This document shows positions 50,172-59,411 of a stretch of 64,000 nucleotides of DNA, piece after piece (position 1 is the stretch's first letter; each line of letters opens with the position of its first letter). A program made the translations under genes and the position numbers. Below the pieces are notes generated by a model that saw only the letters and a program-made list of their open reading frames with translations, did no database searches and had not been told where the DNA came from. The stretch comes from Rathayibacter sp. Leaf185 (lineage in GTDB: Bacteria > Actinomycetota > Actinomycetes > Actinomycetales > Microbacteriaceae). The stretch spans positions 947,956-1,011,955 of the forward strand of contig NZ_LMPP01000002.1 of NCBI RefSeq assembly GCF_001423885.1, written 5' to 3'.

Positions 50172-51692
50172 GTGACCCTCGCCACGAGCACCCTCCCAGA
50201 CGACCAGCCGGAAGGACGCGACCTGACCACCACCGCACCGGGCACCCCCGCCGAGCCCGCCGCCGCCGTCCGCACCGAGACCGACTCCCTCGGCTCGCTC
50301 GAGATCCCCGCGGACGCCTACTGGGGCATCCACACCGCCCGGGCGCTCGAGAACTTCCCGATCTCGAAGCGCCCCATCTCGATCTACCCCGATCTGGTCA
50401 AGGCGCTCGTCACGGTCAAGCTCGCGGCCGCCCGCGCGAACACCGAGATCGGGAGCCTCTCGCCCGCGAAGGCCGAGCTGATCGAGGCCGCCTGCCGCCG
50501 CATCATCGACGGCGAGTTCCACGACCAGTTCGTGGTCGGCGTGATCCAGGGCGGAGCCGGCACCTCCAGCAACATGAACGCGAACGAGGTCGTCGCCAAC
50601 GTCGCCCTCGAGATCGCTGGTCGTCCCAAGGGCGACTACGCGTTCCTGCACCCGCTCGACGACGTCAATCGCAGCCAGTCGACCAACGACGTCTACCCCA
50701 CGGCGATCAAGATCGCGATGACGTGGTCGCTCCGGCGCCTGCTCGACGAGCTCGCCCTCCTCCGCCAGTCGTTCTCGCACAAGGCGGTCGAGTTCGGCGA
50801 CGTGCTCAAGATCGGCCGCACTCAGCTGCAGGACGCGGTCCCGATGACGCTCGGCCAGGAGTTCCACGGCTTCGCCACCACTCTCGGCGAGGACCACGCG
50901 CGCCTCTCCGAGACCATCTGGCTCCTCGCCGAGGTCAACATCGGCGCGACCGCCATCGGCACGGGCATCACCGCCGATCCCCGCTACGGCGCCGCCGCGG
51001 TGCGCCACCTCAACGAGATCACCGACCTCGACCTCGAGATGGCGCAGGACCTCGTCGAGGCCACCAGCGATACCGGAGTCTTCATGTCGTTCTCGAGCGC
51101 GCTCAAGCGCTCGGCGATCAAGCTGTCCAAGATCTGCAACGACCTGCGGCTGCTCTCCTCCGGCCCGCAGGCCGGCTTCGGCGAGATCAACCTCCCGCCG
51201 CGCCAGGCGGGCTCGAGCATCATGCCGGGCAAGGTGAACCCGGTGATCCCGGAGGTGGTCAACCAGGTCGCGTACTCGGTGGCCGGCGCCGATGTCACCG
51301 TCACCATGGCCGCGGAGGCGGGTCAGCTGCAGCTCAACGCCTTCGAGCCGGTCATCGCGCACTCGCTGCTGCAGAGCATCACCTGGATGACCCAGGCCTG
51401 CCTCACCCTCCGCATCAACTGCATCGACGGCATCACGGCCAACGAGGACCGGCTCGAGGCGATGGTCGCCTCCTCGGTGGGAGTCGTCACCGCGCTGACC
51501 CCGAGCATCGGCTACACCGCCTCCGCCGCCATCGCCAAGGCGGCGCTGTCGACGGGCCGCAACGTCGCCGACCTCGTCGTCGAGGCGGGGCTGATGTCGC
51601 GCGAGGAGGTGCTGCGGCTGATCTCGCCCGCGCGCCTCTCGGGGATCGAGGCGATGACCGCGGCGATCCCGATCATCCCGCCCGAGCAGTGA
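50172..51692 (+). CDS. aspA: Aspartate ammonia-lyase
   Basis: 506 residues. Fumarase/aspartase superfamily signature GSSIMPGKVNPVIPEVVNQVAY is complete, and STNDVYPTAIK, RTQLQDAVPMTLGQEF and TSSNMNANEV mark substrate-binding regions. It converts aspartate to fumarate and ammonia. GTG 50172 has GGAG in front; about 35 residues precede the usual family start, so a shorter protein is possible. Fumarate hydratase class II is the alternative, but the QLQDAVPMTLGQEF pattern favours aspartase. The 3' end overlaps the ada-alkA gene by 20 bp. Confidence 0.92.
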   Translation: MTLATSTLPDDQPEGRDLTTTAPGTPAEPAAAVRTETDSLGSLEIPADAYWGIHTARALENFPISKRPISIYPDLVKALVTVKLAAARANTEIGSLSPAKAELIEAACRRIIDGEFHDQFVVGVIQGGAGTSSNMNANEVVANVALEIAGRPKGDYAFLHPLDDVNRSQSTNDVYPTAIKIAMTWSLRRLLDELALLRQSFSHKAVEFGDVLKIGRTQLQDAVPMTLGQEFHGFATTLGEDHARLSETIWLLAEVNIGATAIGTGITADPRYGAAAVRHLNEITDLDLEMAQDLVEATSDTGVFMSFSSALKRSAIKLSKICNDLRLLSSGPQAGFGEINLPPRQAGSSIMPGKVNPVIPEVVNQVAYSVAGADVTVTMAAEAGQLQLNAFEPVIAHSLLQSITWMTQACLTLRINCIDGITANEDRLEAMVASSVGVVTALTPSIGYTASAAIAKAALSTGRNVADLVVEAGLMSREEVLRLISPARLSGIEAMTAAIPIIPPEQ

Positions 51693-53166
51693 TCGCCCGC
51701 GGGCGCGCCGCTCGCCAGAGGTGCATCCCGGCGTAGCTGCGCCACGGTGCCCAGACGAGTCCGCGCTCGGCCAGGGCCCGGGCCTCGGAGGGCAGCCCGG
51801 CCACCGCCGCTCCGGAGCGCAGAGCCAGGTCGCCGGTGAGCAGCACGTCCGGGTCGCCGGTGACCCGCATCGCCACATAGCCGGCGGTCCACGGTCCGAT
51901 CCCCGGCACCGCGAGCAGCTGCTCGGCGAGCTCGTCGCGGCTCCCGCCCGCGTCCAGGCGCAGGGTCCCCTCGGCGAGCAGCCCGCAGACCCGCAGCACC
52001 GTGTCGATGCGGCGGGCGGGGCCGCGCAGCACGTCCGCCCCGCGCTCGGCGATCGCGGCGGCGGAGGGGAACGAGCGCCTGATCGTGCCGGTTGCGATCG
52101 CGGGCGGCAGCTCGTCGCCGAGCGCCTCGACCAGTCGGCCGAGCGCGGTGCGGGCGGCGCCGACCGAGACCTGCTGACCGAGCAGGGTGCGCACGAGCGT
52201 CTCGTCGGCATCGACCGAGCCGGGCAGCCGGATACCCGGGGTCGCCGCGACCAGGGGAGCGAGCGCGGGGTCGGCGGCGAGCGCCTCGTCGATCGCCCGG
52301 GAGTCGGCGTCGAGGTCGAGCAGCCGGCGCACTCGGGCGACGAGGGGTCCCGCATCGGCGAGCGAGGTGAGGGTCGCCGTGCAGCGCACCCGCTCGCCGT
52401 CGAGCTCGAGCCGCACGAGGGCCGGCCCGCCGGGGAGTGTCAGCGCGCGCGAGTAGACGCCGGGCGCCGCCTCCTCGAGCCCTGTGACGGCCCGATCGCC
52501 GAGGAACGCCAGCACCCCCGCATCGAACGGCGCGCGCACCGGCAGCCGCAGCCGCAGCGTCGTCGCGCCGGCGTGCACCTCGGTCTCGGAGCGGTCGGCG
52601 CGGGCACTGGCACGCAGGGCGCTCGGGGTGCGCTCGTACACCTCGGCCAGCGTCGCGTTGAACTGCCGGATGCTGGTGAACCCGGCCGCGAAGGCGACGT
52701 CCGAGACCGGGAGCCCGGTCCCGGTCAGCAGCAGCCGGGCCGTCTGCGCCCGCTGGGCGCGGGCCAGAGCGAGCGGAGGCGCGCCCAGCTCCTCCCGCAG
52801 GATGCGGCCGAGGTGCCGCGATCCGTAGCCGAGGCGCGCGGCGAGTCCCTCGACGCCCTCACGGTCCACGACTCCGTCGGCGATGAGCCGCATCGCCCGG
52901 GCGGCGGTGTCGTCGCGGAGGTTCCACTCGGGGGAGCCGGGCACCGCGTCGGGCAGGCAGCGCTTGCAGGCGCGGAGGCCCGCCTCGTGCGCGGCCGCGG
53001 CGGTCGGGTAGAAGCGGACGTTCCTCCGCCGGGGCGTCGTGGCGGGGCAGCTCGGCCTGCAGTAGATCCCGGTCGAGTGCACACCGGTGATGAACCGGCC
53101 GTCGAAGCGCGAGTCGCGGGAGGCGACCGCGCGGTAGCGCTCCTCGAACAGCGGATCGGTCGACAT
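51673..53166 (-). CDS. alkA: Ada-AlkA fusion: DNA methylation repair protein
   Basis: 497 residues in three parts. Residues ~1-80 are the Ada zinc domain with all four cysteines (C36, C40, C67, C70) for methylphosphotriester transfer. Residues ~95-185 are an AraC-type double HTH (RLGYGSRHLGRILREELG, VAFAAGFTSIRQFNATL). The C-terminus (~200-490) is an AlkA DNA-3-methyladenine glycosylase with the helix-hairpin-helix GIGPWTAGYVAMR and the catalytic Asp in LLTGDLALR. The fusion can sense methylation, activate transcription and remove alkylated bases. It stands without an ogt/ada methyltransferase partner. Confidence 0.95.
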   Translation of the reverse strand: MSTDPLFEERYRAVASRDSRFDGRFITGVHSTGIYCRPSCPATTPRRRNVRFYPTAAAAHEAGLRACKRCLPDAVPGSPEWNLRDDTAARAMRLIADGVVDREGVEGLAARLGYGSRHLGRILREELGAPPLALARAQRAQTARLLLTGTGLPVSDVAFAAGFTSIRQFNATLAEVYERTPSALRASARADRSETEVHAGATTLRLRLPVRAPFDAGVLAFLGDRAVTGLEEAAPGVYSRALTLPGGPALVRLELDGERVRCTATLTSLADAGPLVARVRRLLDLDADSRAIDEALAADPALAPLVAATPGIRLPGSVDADETLVRTLLGQQVSVGAARTALGRLVEALGDELPPAIATGTIRRSFPSAAAIAERGADVLRGPARRIDTVLRVCGLLAEGTLRLDAGGSRDELAEQLLAVPGIGPWTAGYVAMRVTGDPDVLLTGDLALRSGAAVAGLPSEARALAERGLVWAPWRSYAGMHLWRAARPRAITARAG

Positions 53167-53269
53167 GCCTCGAGCCTCGCACGGTCGGAGGCGGACCGAT
53201 CGCGGTAATCGGACATCGCAGCCGCGGCCCCGCCGCTGTCAAGCACCGGAGCGCAGCGCACCCGTGCCC

Positions 53270-53283
53270 TACTCTCGGACCCC
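53270..53283 (+). promoter_or_regulatory. Probable leaderless promoter (-10 TACTCT)
   Basis: TACTCT (53270-53275) ends 8 bp before the PrsW ATG with no Shine-Dalgarno sequence between. Confidence 0.4.
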
Positions 53284-54402
53284 ATGAGCGCCTACCCGCC
53301 GCCGACTCCGCCCGCCCGCCCCTCCGTCGTGCCGACCGTCCTCGGTGCCATCGGGGTCGCGCTGCTGGGCATCCTGCTGCTGCTGGTCCTCGCCTACGTC
53401 GTCCTCGGGCTCGGAGTGAGCGCCGCCGCGGTCTGCGCCGTGATCGCGCTCATTCCGCTGACGCTCGTGCTCGCCGGGGTCCGCTGGGTGGACCGCTGGG
53501 AGCCCGAGGCGCCGCTGGGCCTCTGGTTCGCGTTCCTCTGGGGTGCCGGCGGCTCGGTGGCGATCGCGCTGCTGGTCGACCTCGGTGTGCAGGTCGCGGT
53601 GTACGCCTCCGGATCGCAGCCCAGCGAGTCCGACTTCGTCGGCGCCGTGATCCAGGCGCCGCTCGTCGAGGAGACAGCGAAGGGTCTCGGAGTCCTCCTG
53701 GTGCTGCTGATCTGGCGACGCTCGTTCGACGGGCCGGTCGACGGCATCGTCTACGCGGCGGTCGTCGCCTCGGGCTTCGCTTTCGTCGAGAACATCCTCT
53801 ACTTCGGCAGCGCGCTGGTCGAGGGCGGCCTCGGCTCGCTCGCGGTGACGTTCTTCCTCCGCGGGGTGCTCTCGCCCTTCGCGCACGTGCTGTTCACGGC
53901 GTGCACCGGGGCGGCGCTGGGCTTCGCGGCGAGTCGGCGCGGAGCCGCGGCGGTCCCGATCGCGCTCCTCGGCCTCGCGCTCGCCGCGTTCCTCCACGCG
54001 CTCTGGAACGGCTCCTCGTTCCTCGTCTCCGACTGGTTCGGCTTCTACGGAGTCGTCCAGGTGCCGCTCTTCGTCGTCGCCGTGGTCGTCGTGGTGCTGC
54101 TGCGCCGCCGCGAGCGCGCGGTCACCCTCGAGCGCCTCGGCGACTACGCGGCCGCGGGCTGGCTCTCCCCGGCCGAGGTCCGGATGATCGGCACGGCCGA
54201 GGGACGCCGCACCGCCCTTCGATGGGCGAGGACCGCGGGCAGCGACCGACCCCGGGCGATGACGGGCTTCATCCGCACGGCCACGCGCCTCGCGCACCTC
54301 AGGCAGCACCAGATCGCCGGGCGCGGCGGCCGGGCGGCGGCCCTCGACGAGGGCGTGCTGCTCGACGAGCTCGTGGCCCGCCGAGCCGCTCTCATGCGCT
54401 GA
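53284..54402 (+). CDS. PrsW-family glutamic intramembrane protease
   Basis: 372 residues with 8 or so membrane helices after a Pro-rich start. PrsW motifs are present: EETAK (residues 129-133), the FAFVEN block (165-170) and a histidine H201 in FAHVLFTACTG, plus HALWNG near residue 240. B. subtilis PrsW cleaves the anti-sigma factor RsiW; here the target is unknown and no anti-sigma factor is adjacent. The hydrophilic C-terminal ~90 residues are cytoplasmic. It overlaps the convergent MFS gene by 11 bp. Confidence 0.92.
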   Translation: MSAYPPPTPPARPSVVPTVLGAIGVALLGILLLLVLAYVVLGLGVSAAAVCAVIALIPLTLVLAGVRWVDRWEPEAPLGLWFAFLWGAGGSVAIALLVDLGVQVAVYASGSQPSESDFVGAVIQAPLVEETAKGLGVLLVLLIWRRSFDGPVDGIVYAAVVASGFAFVENILYFGSALVEGGLGSLAVTFFLRGVLSPFAHVLFTACTGAALGFAASRRGAAAVPIALLGLALAAFLHALWNGSSFLVSDWFGFYGVVQVPLFVVAVVVVVLLRRRERAVTLERLGDYAAAGWLSPAEVRMIGTAEGRRTALRWARTAGSDRPRAMTGFIRTATRLAHLRQHQIAGRGGRAAALDEGVLLDELVARRAALMR

Positions 54403-55600
54403 CGAGTCGGGCGGAGCGACGGCTGCGGAGATCGACCAGCGCCACGACTCCTGCAGCGACGCACACGACCGCCACCGCGGGGGCGACCAGGTCGATCGAG
54501 GCCTCGAGCCCGAGCGCCGTCGCGAGTGCTCCCGCGACGACCGCTGTGACGGCCTGACCGAGGTAGCTCAGGAGGTAGACCGCCGAGATCATCGAGCCGC
54601 GGTGCTCGGCGGGCGCGGCTCGCCCGACGAGCGCGAGACCGCCCGAGAAGCTCAGCGAGTAGCCGATGCCGCTGACCACGGCGAACGCGAAGAACAGGGG
54701 GAGGGAGCCGCTCGCGGCCGTCCACTCGAGCAGCCCGAGCGAGACGATCGCCACGACGGCGCCGATCACGATCGCCGTGTGCGCAGGGACCCTCTGGATC
54801 GCGAGCGCGGTGCTGCCGATGACGATCGCCGACAGTGCCAGGACCGACCCGGTGACGAGCAGGTCCGTGGTGCCCGTCAGCTCGCGCACCATCTGGGCGC
54901 CGAGCGAGAGCACCAGAGCGCCCACCGCGTACGCGACGGTGACGGCGAGCGTCGCCGAGGCGTACGCCCTCCGCAGCCCCGAGGGCACGTGGGGGAGGCG
55001 CGGTCGCCACCGGCGCGCCCCGGCCGGCCGGTCGTCGCGGGTCACCGCGAGCAGCGCGAGGGTGGCGATGCCCACGACGGCGAGGACCCAGAAGCTGAGC
55101 TGGAGGGGGAGGGGAGCGTACTGGGCGAGTGCACCCGAGAGCAGCAGCGAGAGCGTGAGCCCCGTGGCGGTCGAGACGGTCGTCAGCGACGAGGGCACCC
55201 GGGGGTTCCCGGACACGTTGTTGTCGACGAGGGAGGCGCTCGCCGCACCCAGCGCCAGCGCGGTGCCCAGGCCCTGCAGCGCGCGGCCGACGTAGAGCAG
55301 CGCGATGCCGTCGGCGAACGAGAACGCGACGGCCGACACCGAGATGAGCGCGATGCCCAGCAGCATGGTGCGCCGGCGTCCGATCACGTCGGACAGGTCG
55401 CCGACCACGAGCAGCGCGAGCAGTAGCACGAGCGGGTAGGCGCCGAACACCGTCGTGATGACGACAGGCGAGAGGTCCCACTCCCTCGCGTAGCTCGGGT
55501 AGAGCACCGAGGGGGAGCCGCTCGACCAGAGGCAGAGCGCCAGCACCAGGGTCGAGACCCAGAAGCTGCCGCGACGGCCGAGGCGCCCGGGCCGCGGCAT
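54392..55600 (-). CDS. MFS transporter (12 TM)
   Basis: 402 residues, 12 predicted helices. Motif A is VGDLSDVIGRRRTML, the N-terminus has WSSGSPSVLYPSYAREW, and RALQGLGTALALGAASASLVD is the TM4-5 region. It resembles drug/metabolite exporters of the DHA1 type. The ATG shares a base with the stop of the DUF1684 gene (TGATG), so the two are cotranscribed. Substrate unknown. Confidence 0.92.
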   Translation of the reverse strand: MPRPGRLGRRGSFWVSTLVLALCLWSSGSPSVLYPSYAREWDLSPVVITTVFGAYPLVLLLALLVVGDLSDVIGRRRTMLLGIALISVSAVAFSFADGIALLYVGRALQGLGTALALGAASASLVDNNVSGNPRVPSSLTTVSTATGLTLSLLLSGALAQYAPLPLQLSFWVLAVVGIATLALLAVTRDDRPAGARRWRPRLPHVPSGLRRAYASATLAVTVAYAVGALVLSLGAQMVRELTGTTDLLVTGSVLALSAIVIGSTALAIQRVPAHTAIVIGAVVAIVSLGLLEWTAASGSLPLFFAFAVVSGIGYSLSFSGGLALVGRAAPAEHRGSMISAVYLLSYLGQAVTAVVAGALATALGLEASIDLVAPAVAVVCVAAGVVALVDLRSRRSARLVSA

Positions 55601-56385
55601 CAGGCCGCGACGGCGCGGCGCACGCGGCGCTCACCGGCGGTCACCGCGACGGCGAGGCGGTTCTGCGCGGGCGGCAGCGGGCAGTTGTAGTGCGGCGAGA
55701 ATCCGCACGGCGGGATGTAGGCCCGGTTGAAGTCGAGCAGCACGGGCCCCGGGGTTCCGGCGTCGGCCGCACCGCCGAGGCGCTGCACGACGAGGAAGCG
55801 CCCGACCGGGTAGCTCGCCAGCTCCGGGTCGTCGCTGCGGTTGGTCGGGTCGCCGAACGGGACGAGCAGCGTGCCACCGTCGTCGAACGCCGCGACCGTG
55901 TACTCGCGGGCCCGGCCGTCGTCGACGAGCGCGAAGGTGATGTCGCCGGGCACGACGAGGTCGCGGGTCGCCCCGTTGTCGCGAAGGTGCTCGAACGGGA
56001 TGGTCCGCTCCTCGTCGACCGGCTCGAACCAGGCCTCGAGCACCCAGGCCGCGTCGAACGGGAACGTCTCGATCGCGTCGAACTCCCGGATCGCCTCCGA
56101 GCGTGCGTCCCAGACGCGGTAGCCGTACTCGTCCGCGCCGGTGTCGAGGCTCGCGCGCCGCATGCGGGTGAGGGTGGCGGTCGGGCCGTAGCCGGCGAGC
56201 GCGGTCTCGTCGTCGACGCTCTCGCCCGGCTCGAGCCAGCGGGTCTCGACCAGGGCGAGGTCGCCGCGGGGGCCCGTGACGCGGGCGGCGCGGCGGAGGA
56301 GCCACGCCTCCCAGCCGGCGCGCGCCGACTCGGTCAGGTCCATCGAGGCACGGGAGGGGGCGGTGATGCTGCTCGTCGACGACAT
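55600..56385 (-). CDS. DUF1684 protein
   Basis: 261 residues. The C-terminal half has the DUF1684 hallmark NRAYIPPCGFSPHYNCPLPPAQNRL, with a conserved Cys pair and His, and LLVPFGDPTNRSD earlier. The family is widespread and uncharacterised; the fold is a beta-rich barrel in predicted models. Start is ATG 56385; an in-frame ATG at 56343 (MDLTESARAGW) matches the family better and may be the true start. Cotranscribed with the following MFS gene. Confidence 0.88.
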   Translation of the reverse strand: MSSTSSITAPSRASMDLTESARAGWEAWLLRRAARVTGPRGDLALVETRWLEPGESVDDETALAGYGPTATLTRMRRASLDTGADEYGYRVWDARSEAIREFDAIETFPFDAAWVLEAWFEPVDEERTIPFEHLRDNGATRDLVVPGDITFALVDDGRAREYTVAAFDDGGTLLVPFGDPTNRSDDPELASYPVGRFLVVQRLGGAADAGTPGPVLLDFNRAYIPPCGFSPHYNCPLPPAQNRLAVAVTAGERRVRRAVAA

Positions 56386-56688
56386 GCGCAGTGCAACGCG
56401 AGAACGCCCGCAACACTTCCCGACGCGCGCTGCCGATGGGGTTAAAGAGCTCGACGCCCTGCGGCAGCGGCGCAGCCGGCTGCTCTGACGGGGCGTCGAG
56501 CTCTTCTTGTCTCGATGATGCTCCCGGTCGATCCGATCCGCAAGAGCTGCGAGGTGTTCGCTCGCGGCCTCCGCCGAGGAGGAGTCCGGGCCCCGAGCGC
56601 TCGTTAGACTGGACCGCCTGTTTTCTCGCGACCCCCCGGAGTGCACTCCGCCTCCGGACCGCGACGGCGATGCACGGGAAGGCGCACG
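56386..56688. other. Divergent gap between DUF1684 and HelR genes
   Basis: 303 bases without a convincing gene. It contains the hairpin at 56445-56505 and otherwise ordinary GC-rich sequence. I find no RIF-associated element (consensus like GGGGCTTGCGGCAAG) known upstream of some helR genes. TTAGACTGG at ~56605-56613 holds a TAGACT box that could be a -10 for HelR transcription. Confidence 0.6.
56445..56505 (+). terminator. Terminator-like hairpin in the 5' region of helR
   Basis: AAGAGCTCGACGCCC (56445-56459) pairs perfectly with GGGCGTCGAGCTCTT (56491-56505), a 15-bp stem with a 31-nt loop that can form a smaller GC hairpin. CTTGT follows. It lies in a divergent gap, where a terminator is not needed for either gene. 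Confidence 0.75.
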
Positions 56689-58932
56689 ATGGCAGACTCC
56701 GACACCGTCCTCGAGTCCGAGCTGACGAGGGAGCGCGACTACGTGGCCGGGCTCTACGCCCGCCTCGACGAGCTGATCGCCGAGGCCCGGTCGGCGCTCG
56801 ACTCCGTGCGCATCGAGAGCGTCGGAGGCAATCACCAGAGCCGTTCCGAGCGCGACGCGTTCGCGCGGCTGTACGAGGACCGCCTGCGGATGCTCACGGG
56901 CGCCGACGACCGGCTCGCCTTCGGCCGCCTGACCCTGGCCGACAGCGACACCGAGCACCGGTACATCGGCCGGATCGGCCTCCGCGACGAGGAGCAGGAC
57001 GCGCTCCTGCTCGACTGGCGCGCTCCGCAGTCGGCCGCCTTCTACCAGGCGACCGCCGCGCAGCCGATGGGCACCCGCGCCCGCCGGCACCTGACCACCC
57101 GCGGCCGAGAGGTCCTCCGCTTCGAGGACGAGGTGTTCGATGAAGAGCTCCTGCGCGAGGGCACGGCCCTGCAGGGCGAGGGCGCTCTGATGGCGGCCCT
57201 CGGCGCCGAGCGCACCGGGCGGATGCACGACATCGTCGCCACGATCCAGAGCGAGCAGGACCGCATCATCCGCTCCGACCTCCGCGGCGTGCTCGTCGTG
57301 CAGGGCGGTCCCGGCACCGGGAAGACCGCCGTGGCGCTGCACCGCGCCGCCTACCTGCTCTACTCCTACCGCGAGCGGATCGCCTCCCAGGGCGTGCTCG
57401 TCGTCGGCCCGTCGCGCTCGTTCCTGCGCTACATCGAGGCCGTTCTGCCCTCCCTCGGCGAGACCGGTGTCGTGCTCTCGACCCTCGGCCAGCTCTACCC
57501 CGGCCTCGACCTCGTCGAGGAGGACGAGCCGACCGTCGCCCGGGTGAAGGGCTCGGCGCGCATGGCCGAGCTGCTCAAGCGCGCCGTCCGCTCCCGGCAG
57601 GTGATCCCCGCCGAGACGCAGATCCTCGAGGTGAACGGCGAGAAGCTTCGCCTCGAGCCGCACGAGGTCGAGCGCGCGATCACGCGGGCTCGCGACTCGC
57701 GCAAGCCGCACAACGAGGCGCGCGTCACGTTCGTCAAGGCGATGCTCTCGCAGCTGACCCGTCAGCTCGCCGACCAGCTGCGGAGCCACGGCAACACGGT
57801 CGACGAGGCCGACGAGGCGGTGCTGCGCGAGGACGTCCGGACCGCCGACGACGTCCGCGTCGCGCTCAACACCGCGTGGATCCCGCTCACCCCCGAGAAG
57901 CTGCTGCAGGACCTCTACGCGCGGCCGAACTGGTTCGCCTCCCTCACGCCGCGCTGGACCGCGGCCCAGCGCGCCCTGCTCCGACGCGACCGCAGTGCTC
58001 CGTTCACCGTCTCGGACGTCCCGCTGCTCGACGAGGCCGCCGAGCTGCTCGGCGCCTACGACGACCACGCCGACGCTCAGAAGAAGGCCGAGAAGGAGCA
58101 GCGCCGCCGCGACGTCGAGAACGCCGAAGCCGCCATCCGCAACATGGGCGTCGAGGGCCTCGTGAACGCGAAGGACCTCGCCGCGGGCTTCGCCGAGCGC
58201 ACCAGCATGGGCACCACCTCCGAGCGCGCCGCCGCCGACCGCTCGTGGGCCTACGGCCACGTGGTCGTCGACGAGGCGCAGGAGCTCTCGCCGATGCAGT
58301 GGCGCGTGCTGATCCGCCGCTGTCCGATGCGCTCGTTCACGATCGTCGGCGACGTCGCCCAGGCGTCCGGCGCCTCCGCGGCATCGAGCTGGGACGACGC
58401 GCTGCGCGACGCCTTCGGCCGCCAGGGTCGACCCGGGGAGGCACCCGCGTGGCGCCTCGAGGAGCTCACCGTCAACTACCGCACCCCCGCTCAGATCGTG
58501 GCGCTCGCTGAGCGCACCGCCCGCGAGAACGGGCTCGAGATCACCCCGAGCCGCTCGGTGCGGTCGACGGAGTGGCCGGTCCGCACCGTCCGCGACCGCG
58601 GCGAGGCACCGCTCGCCGACCGCGTGCTGGCCGCCGTCCGCGAGGACCGCGCGATCAGCACCGACGGAACGCTCGCGATCATCGCTCCCGACGCCGACCT
58701 CGACGCGATCGCCGTGCGAGCGGAGGCGGAGCTCGGTCGAGAGGTCGGCCGCGGATCGCGCGGACTCGACCGCCCGGTGGCGATCCTCTCGACGACCGAG
58801 GCGAAGGGGCTGGAGTTCGACTCCGTCGTCATCGCCCGGCCGCGCCTGATCGCGGCGACGGGCGAGCGGGGAGCCGCGGCGCTGTACGTCGCGATGACCC
58901 GGCCGACGCAGCGGCTCACGCTGGTGGAGTGA
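56689..58932 (+). CDS. helR: HelR/HelD-type RNA polymerase recycling ATPase
   Basis: 747 residues, superfamily 1 (UvrD-like). The N-terminal coiled-coil arm (residues ~1-90) that enters the polymerase secondary channel is followed by RIGLRDEEQDALLLDWRAP, Walker A GGPGTGKT (206-213), motif II VVVDEAQELSPMQW, the YRTP motif and GLEFDSVVIA. HelD/HelR proteins remove stalled or rifampicin-bound RNA polymerase from DNA, with no demonstrated strand unwinding. GGGAAGG stands before the ATG. A 15-bp hairpin 180 bp upstream might take part in its regulation. Confidence 0.92.
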   Translation: MADSDTVLESELTRERDYVAGLYARLDELIAEARSALDSVRIESVGGNHQSRSERDAFARLYEDRLRMLTGADDRLAFGRLTLADSDTEHRYIGRIGLRDEEQDALLLDWRAPQSAAFYQATAAQPMGTRARRHLTTRGREVLRFEDEVFDEELLREGTALQGEGALMAALGAERTGRMHDIVATIQSEQDRIIRSDLRGVLVVQGGPGTGKTAVALHRAAYLLYSYRERIASQGVLVVGPSRSFLRYIEAVLPSLGETGVVLSTLGQLYPGLDLVEEDEPTVARVKGSARMAELLKRAVRSRQVIPAETQILEVNGEKLRLEPHEVERAITRARDSRKPHNEARVTFVKAMLSQLTRQLADQLRSHGNTVDEADEAVLREDVRTADDVRVALNTAWIPLTPEKLLQDLYARPNWFASLTPRWTAAQRALLRRDRSAPFTVSDVPLLDEAAELLGAYDDHADAQKKAEKEQRRRDVENAEAAIRNMGVEGLVNAKDLAAGFAERTSMGTTSERAAADRSWAYGHVVVDEAQELSPMQWRVLIRRCPMRSFTIVGDVAQASGASAASSWDDALRDAFGRQGRPGEAPAWRLEELTVNYRTPAQIVALAERTARENGLEITPSRSVRSTEWPVRTVRDRGEAPLADRVLAAVREDRAISTDGTLAIIAPDADLDAIAVRAEAELGREVGRGSRGLDRPVAILSTTEAKGLEFDSVVIARPRLIAATGERGAAALYVAMTRPTQRLTLVE

Positions 58933-58968
58933 GCACGGCGGTCCAGGGGACTCCCCGACGCCGCGTCC

Positions 58969-58982
58969 TAGGATTGACGACC
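58969..58982 (+). promoter_or_regulatory. Probable leaderless promoter (-10 TAGGAT)
   Basis: TAGGAT (58969-58974) ends 8 bp before the FKBP ATG; no Shine-Dalgarno sequence lies between. Confidence 0.45.
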
Positions 58983-59357
58983 ATGAGCAGCGAGAACCTG
59001 ACCAAGCCCGAACTCGACGCGCCCGACGGCCCGGCCCCCGACACCCTCGTCGTCGAGGACCTCGTCATCGGTGACGGCGCCGAGGCCCAGCCCGGCTCCA
59101 CCGTCGACGTCCACTACCTCGGCGTCGAGTACGACACCGGCGAGGAGTTCGACTCCTCCTGGAGCCGCAACCAGTCGATCAACTTCCCCCTGAACAACCT
59201 GATCCGCGCCTGGCAGCAGGGCATCCCCGGCATGAAGGTCGGCGGCCGTCGCAAGCTGGTCTGCCCGCCCGCCCTCGCGTACGGGCCCGCCGGCGGCGGA
59301 CACCCGCTGTCGGGCAAGACCCTGATCTTCGTGATCGACCTGCTCGGCACGAAGTAG
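58983..59357 (+). CDS. FKBP-type peptidyl-prolyl isomerase
   Basis: 124 residues, a single FKBP domain without signal peptide, so cytoplasmic. Active-site signature parts are VHYLGVEYDTGEEFDSSWSRN, INFPLNNLIRAWQQGIPGMKVGGRRKLVCPPALAYG and LIFVIDLL. The enzyme speeds cis-trans isomerisation of prolyl bonds during folding. This short form is common in Actinobacteria. A hairpin follows 16 bp after the stop codon. Confidence 0.95.
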   Translation: MSSENLTKPELDAPDGPAPDTLVVEDLVIGDGAEAQPGSTVDVHYLGVEYDTGEEFDSSWSRNQSINFPLNNLIRAWQQGIPGMKVGGRRKLVCPPALAYGPAGGGHPLSGKTLIFVIDLLGTK

Positions 59358-59373
59358 TCGCACGCCCACGGCG

Positions 59374-59411
59374 AGAAGGCGCGGTCCCGAGCTATCGGGG
59401 CTGCGCCTTCT
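59374..59411. terminator. Hairpin terminator between FKBP and emfourin genes
   Basis: AGAAGGCGC (59374-59382) pairs with GCGCCTTCT (59403-59411), and CCCGA/TCGGG extends the stem inside. Its right arm overlaps the last codons of the emfourin gene, so it serves mainly the FKBP transcript. Confidence 0.7.
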
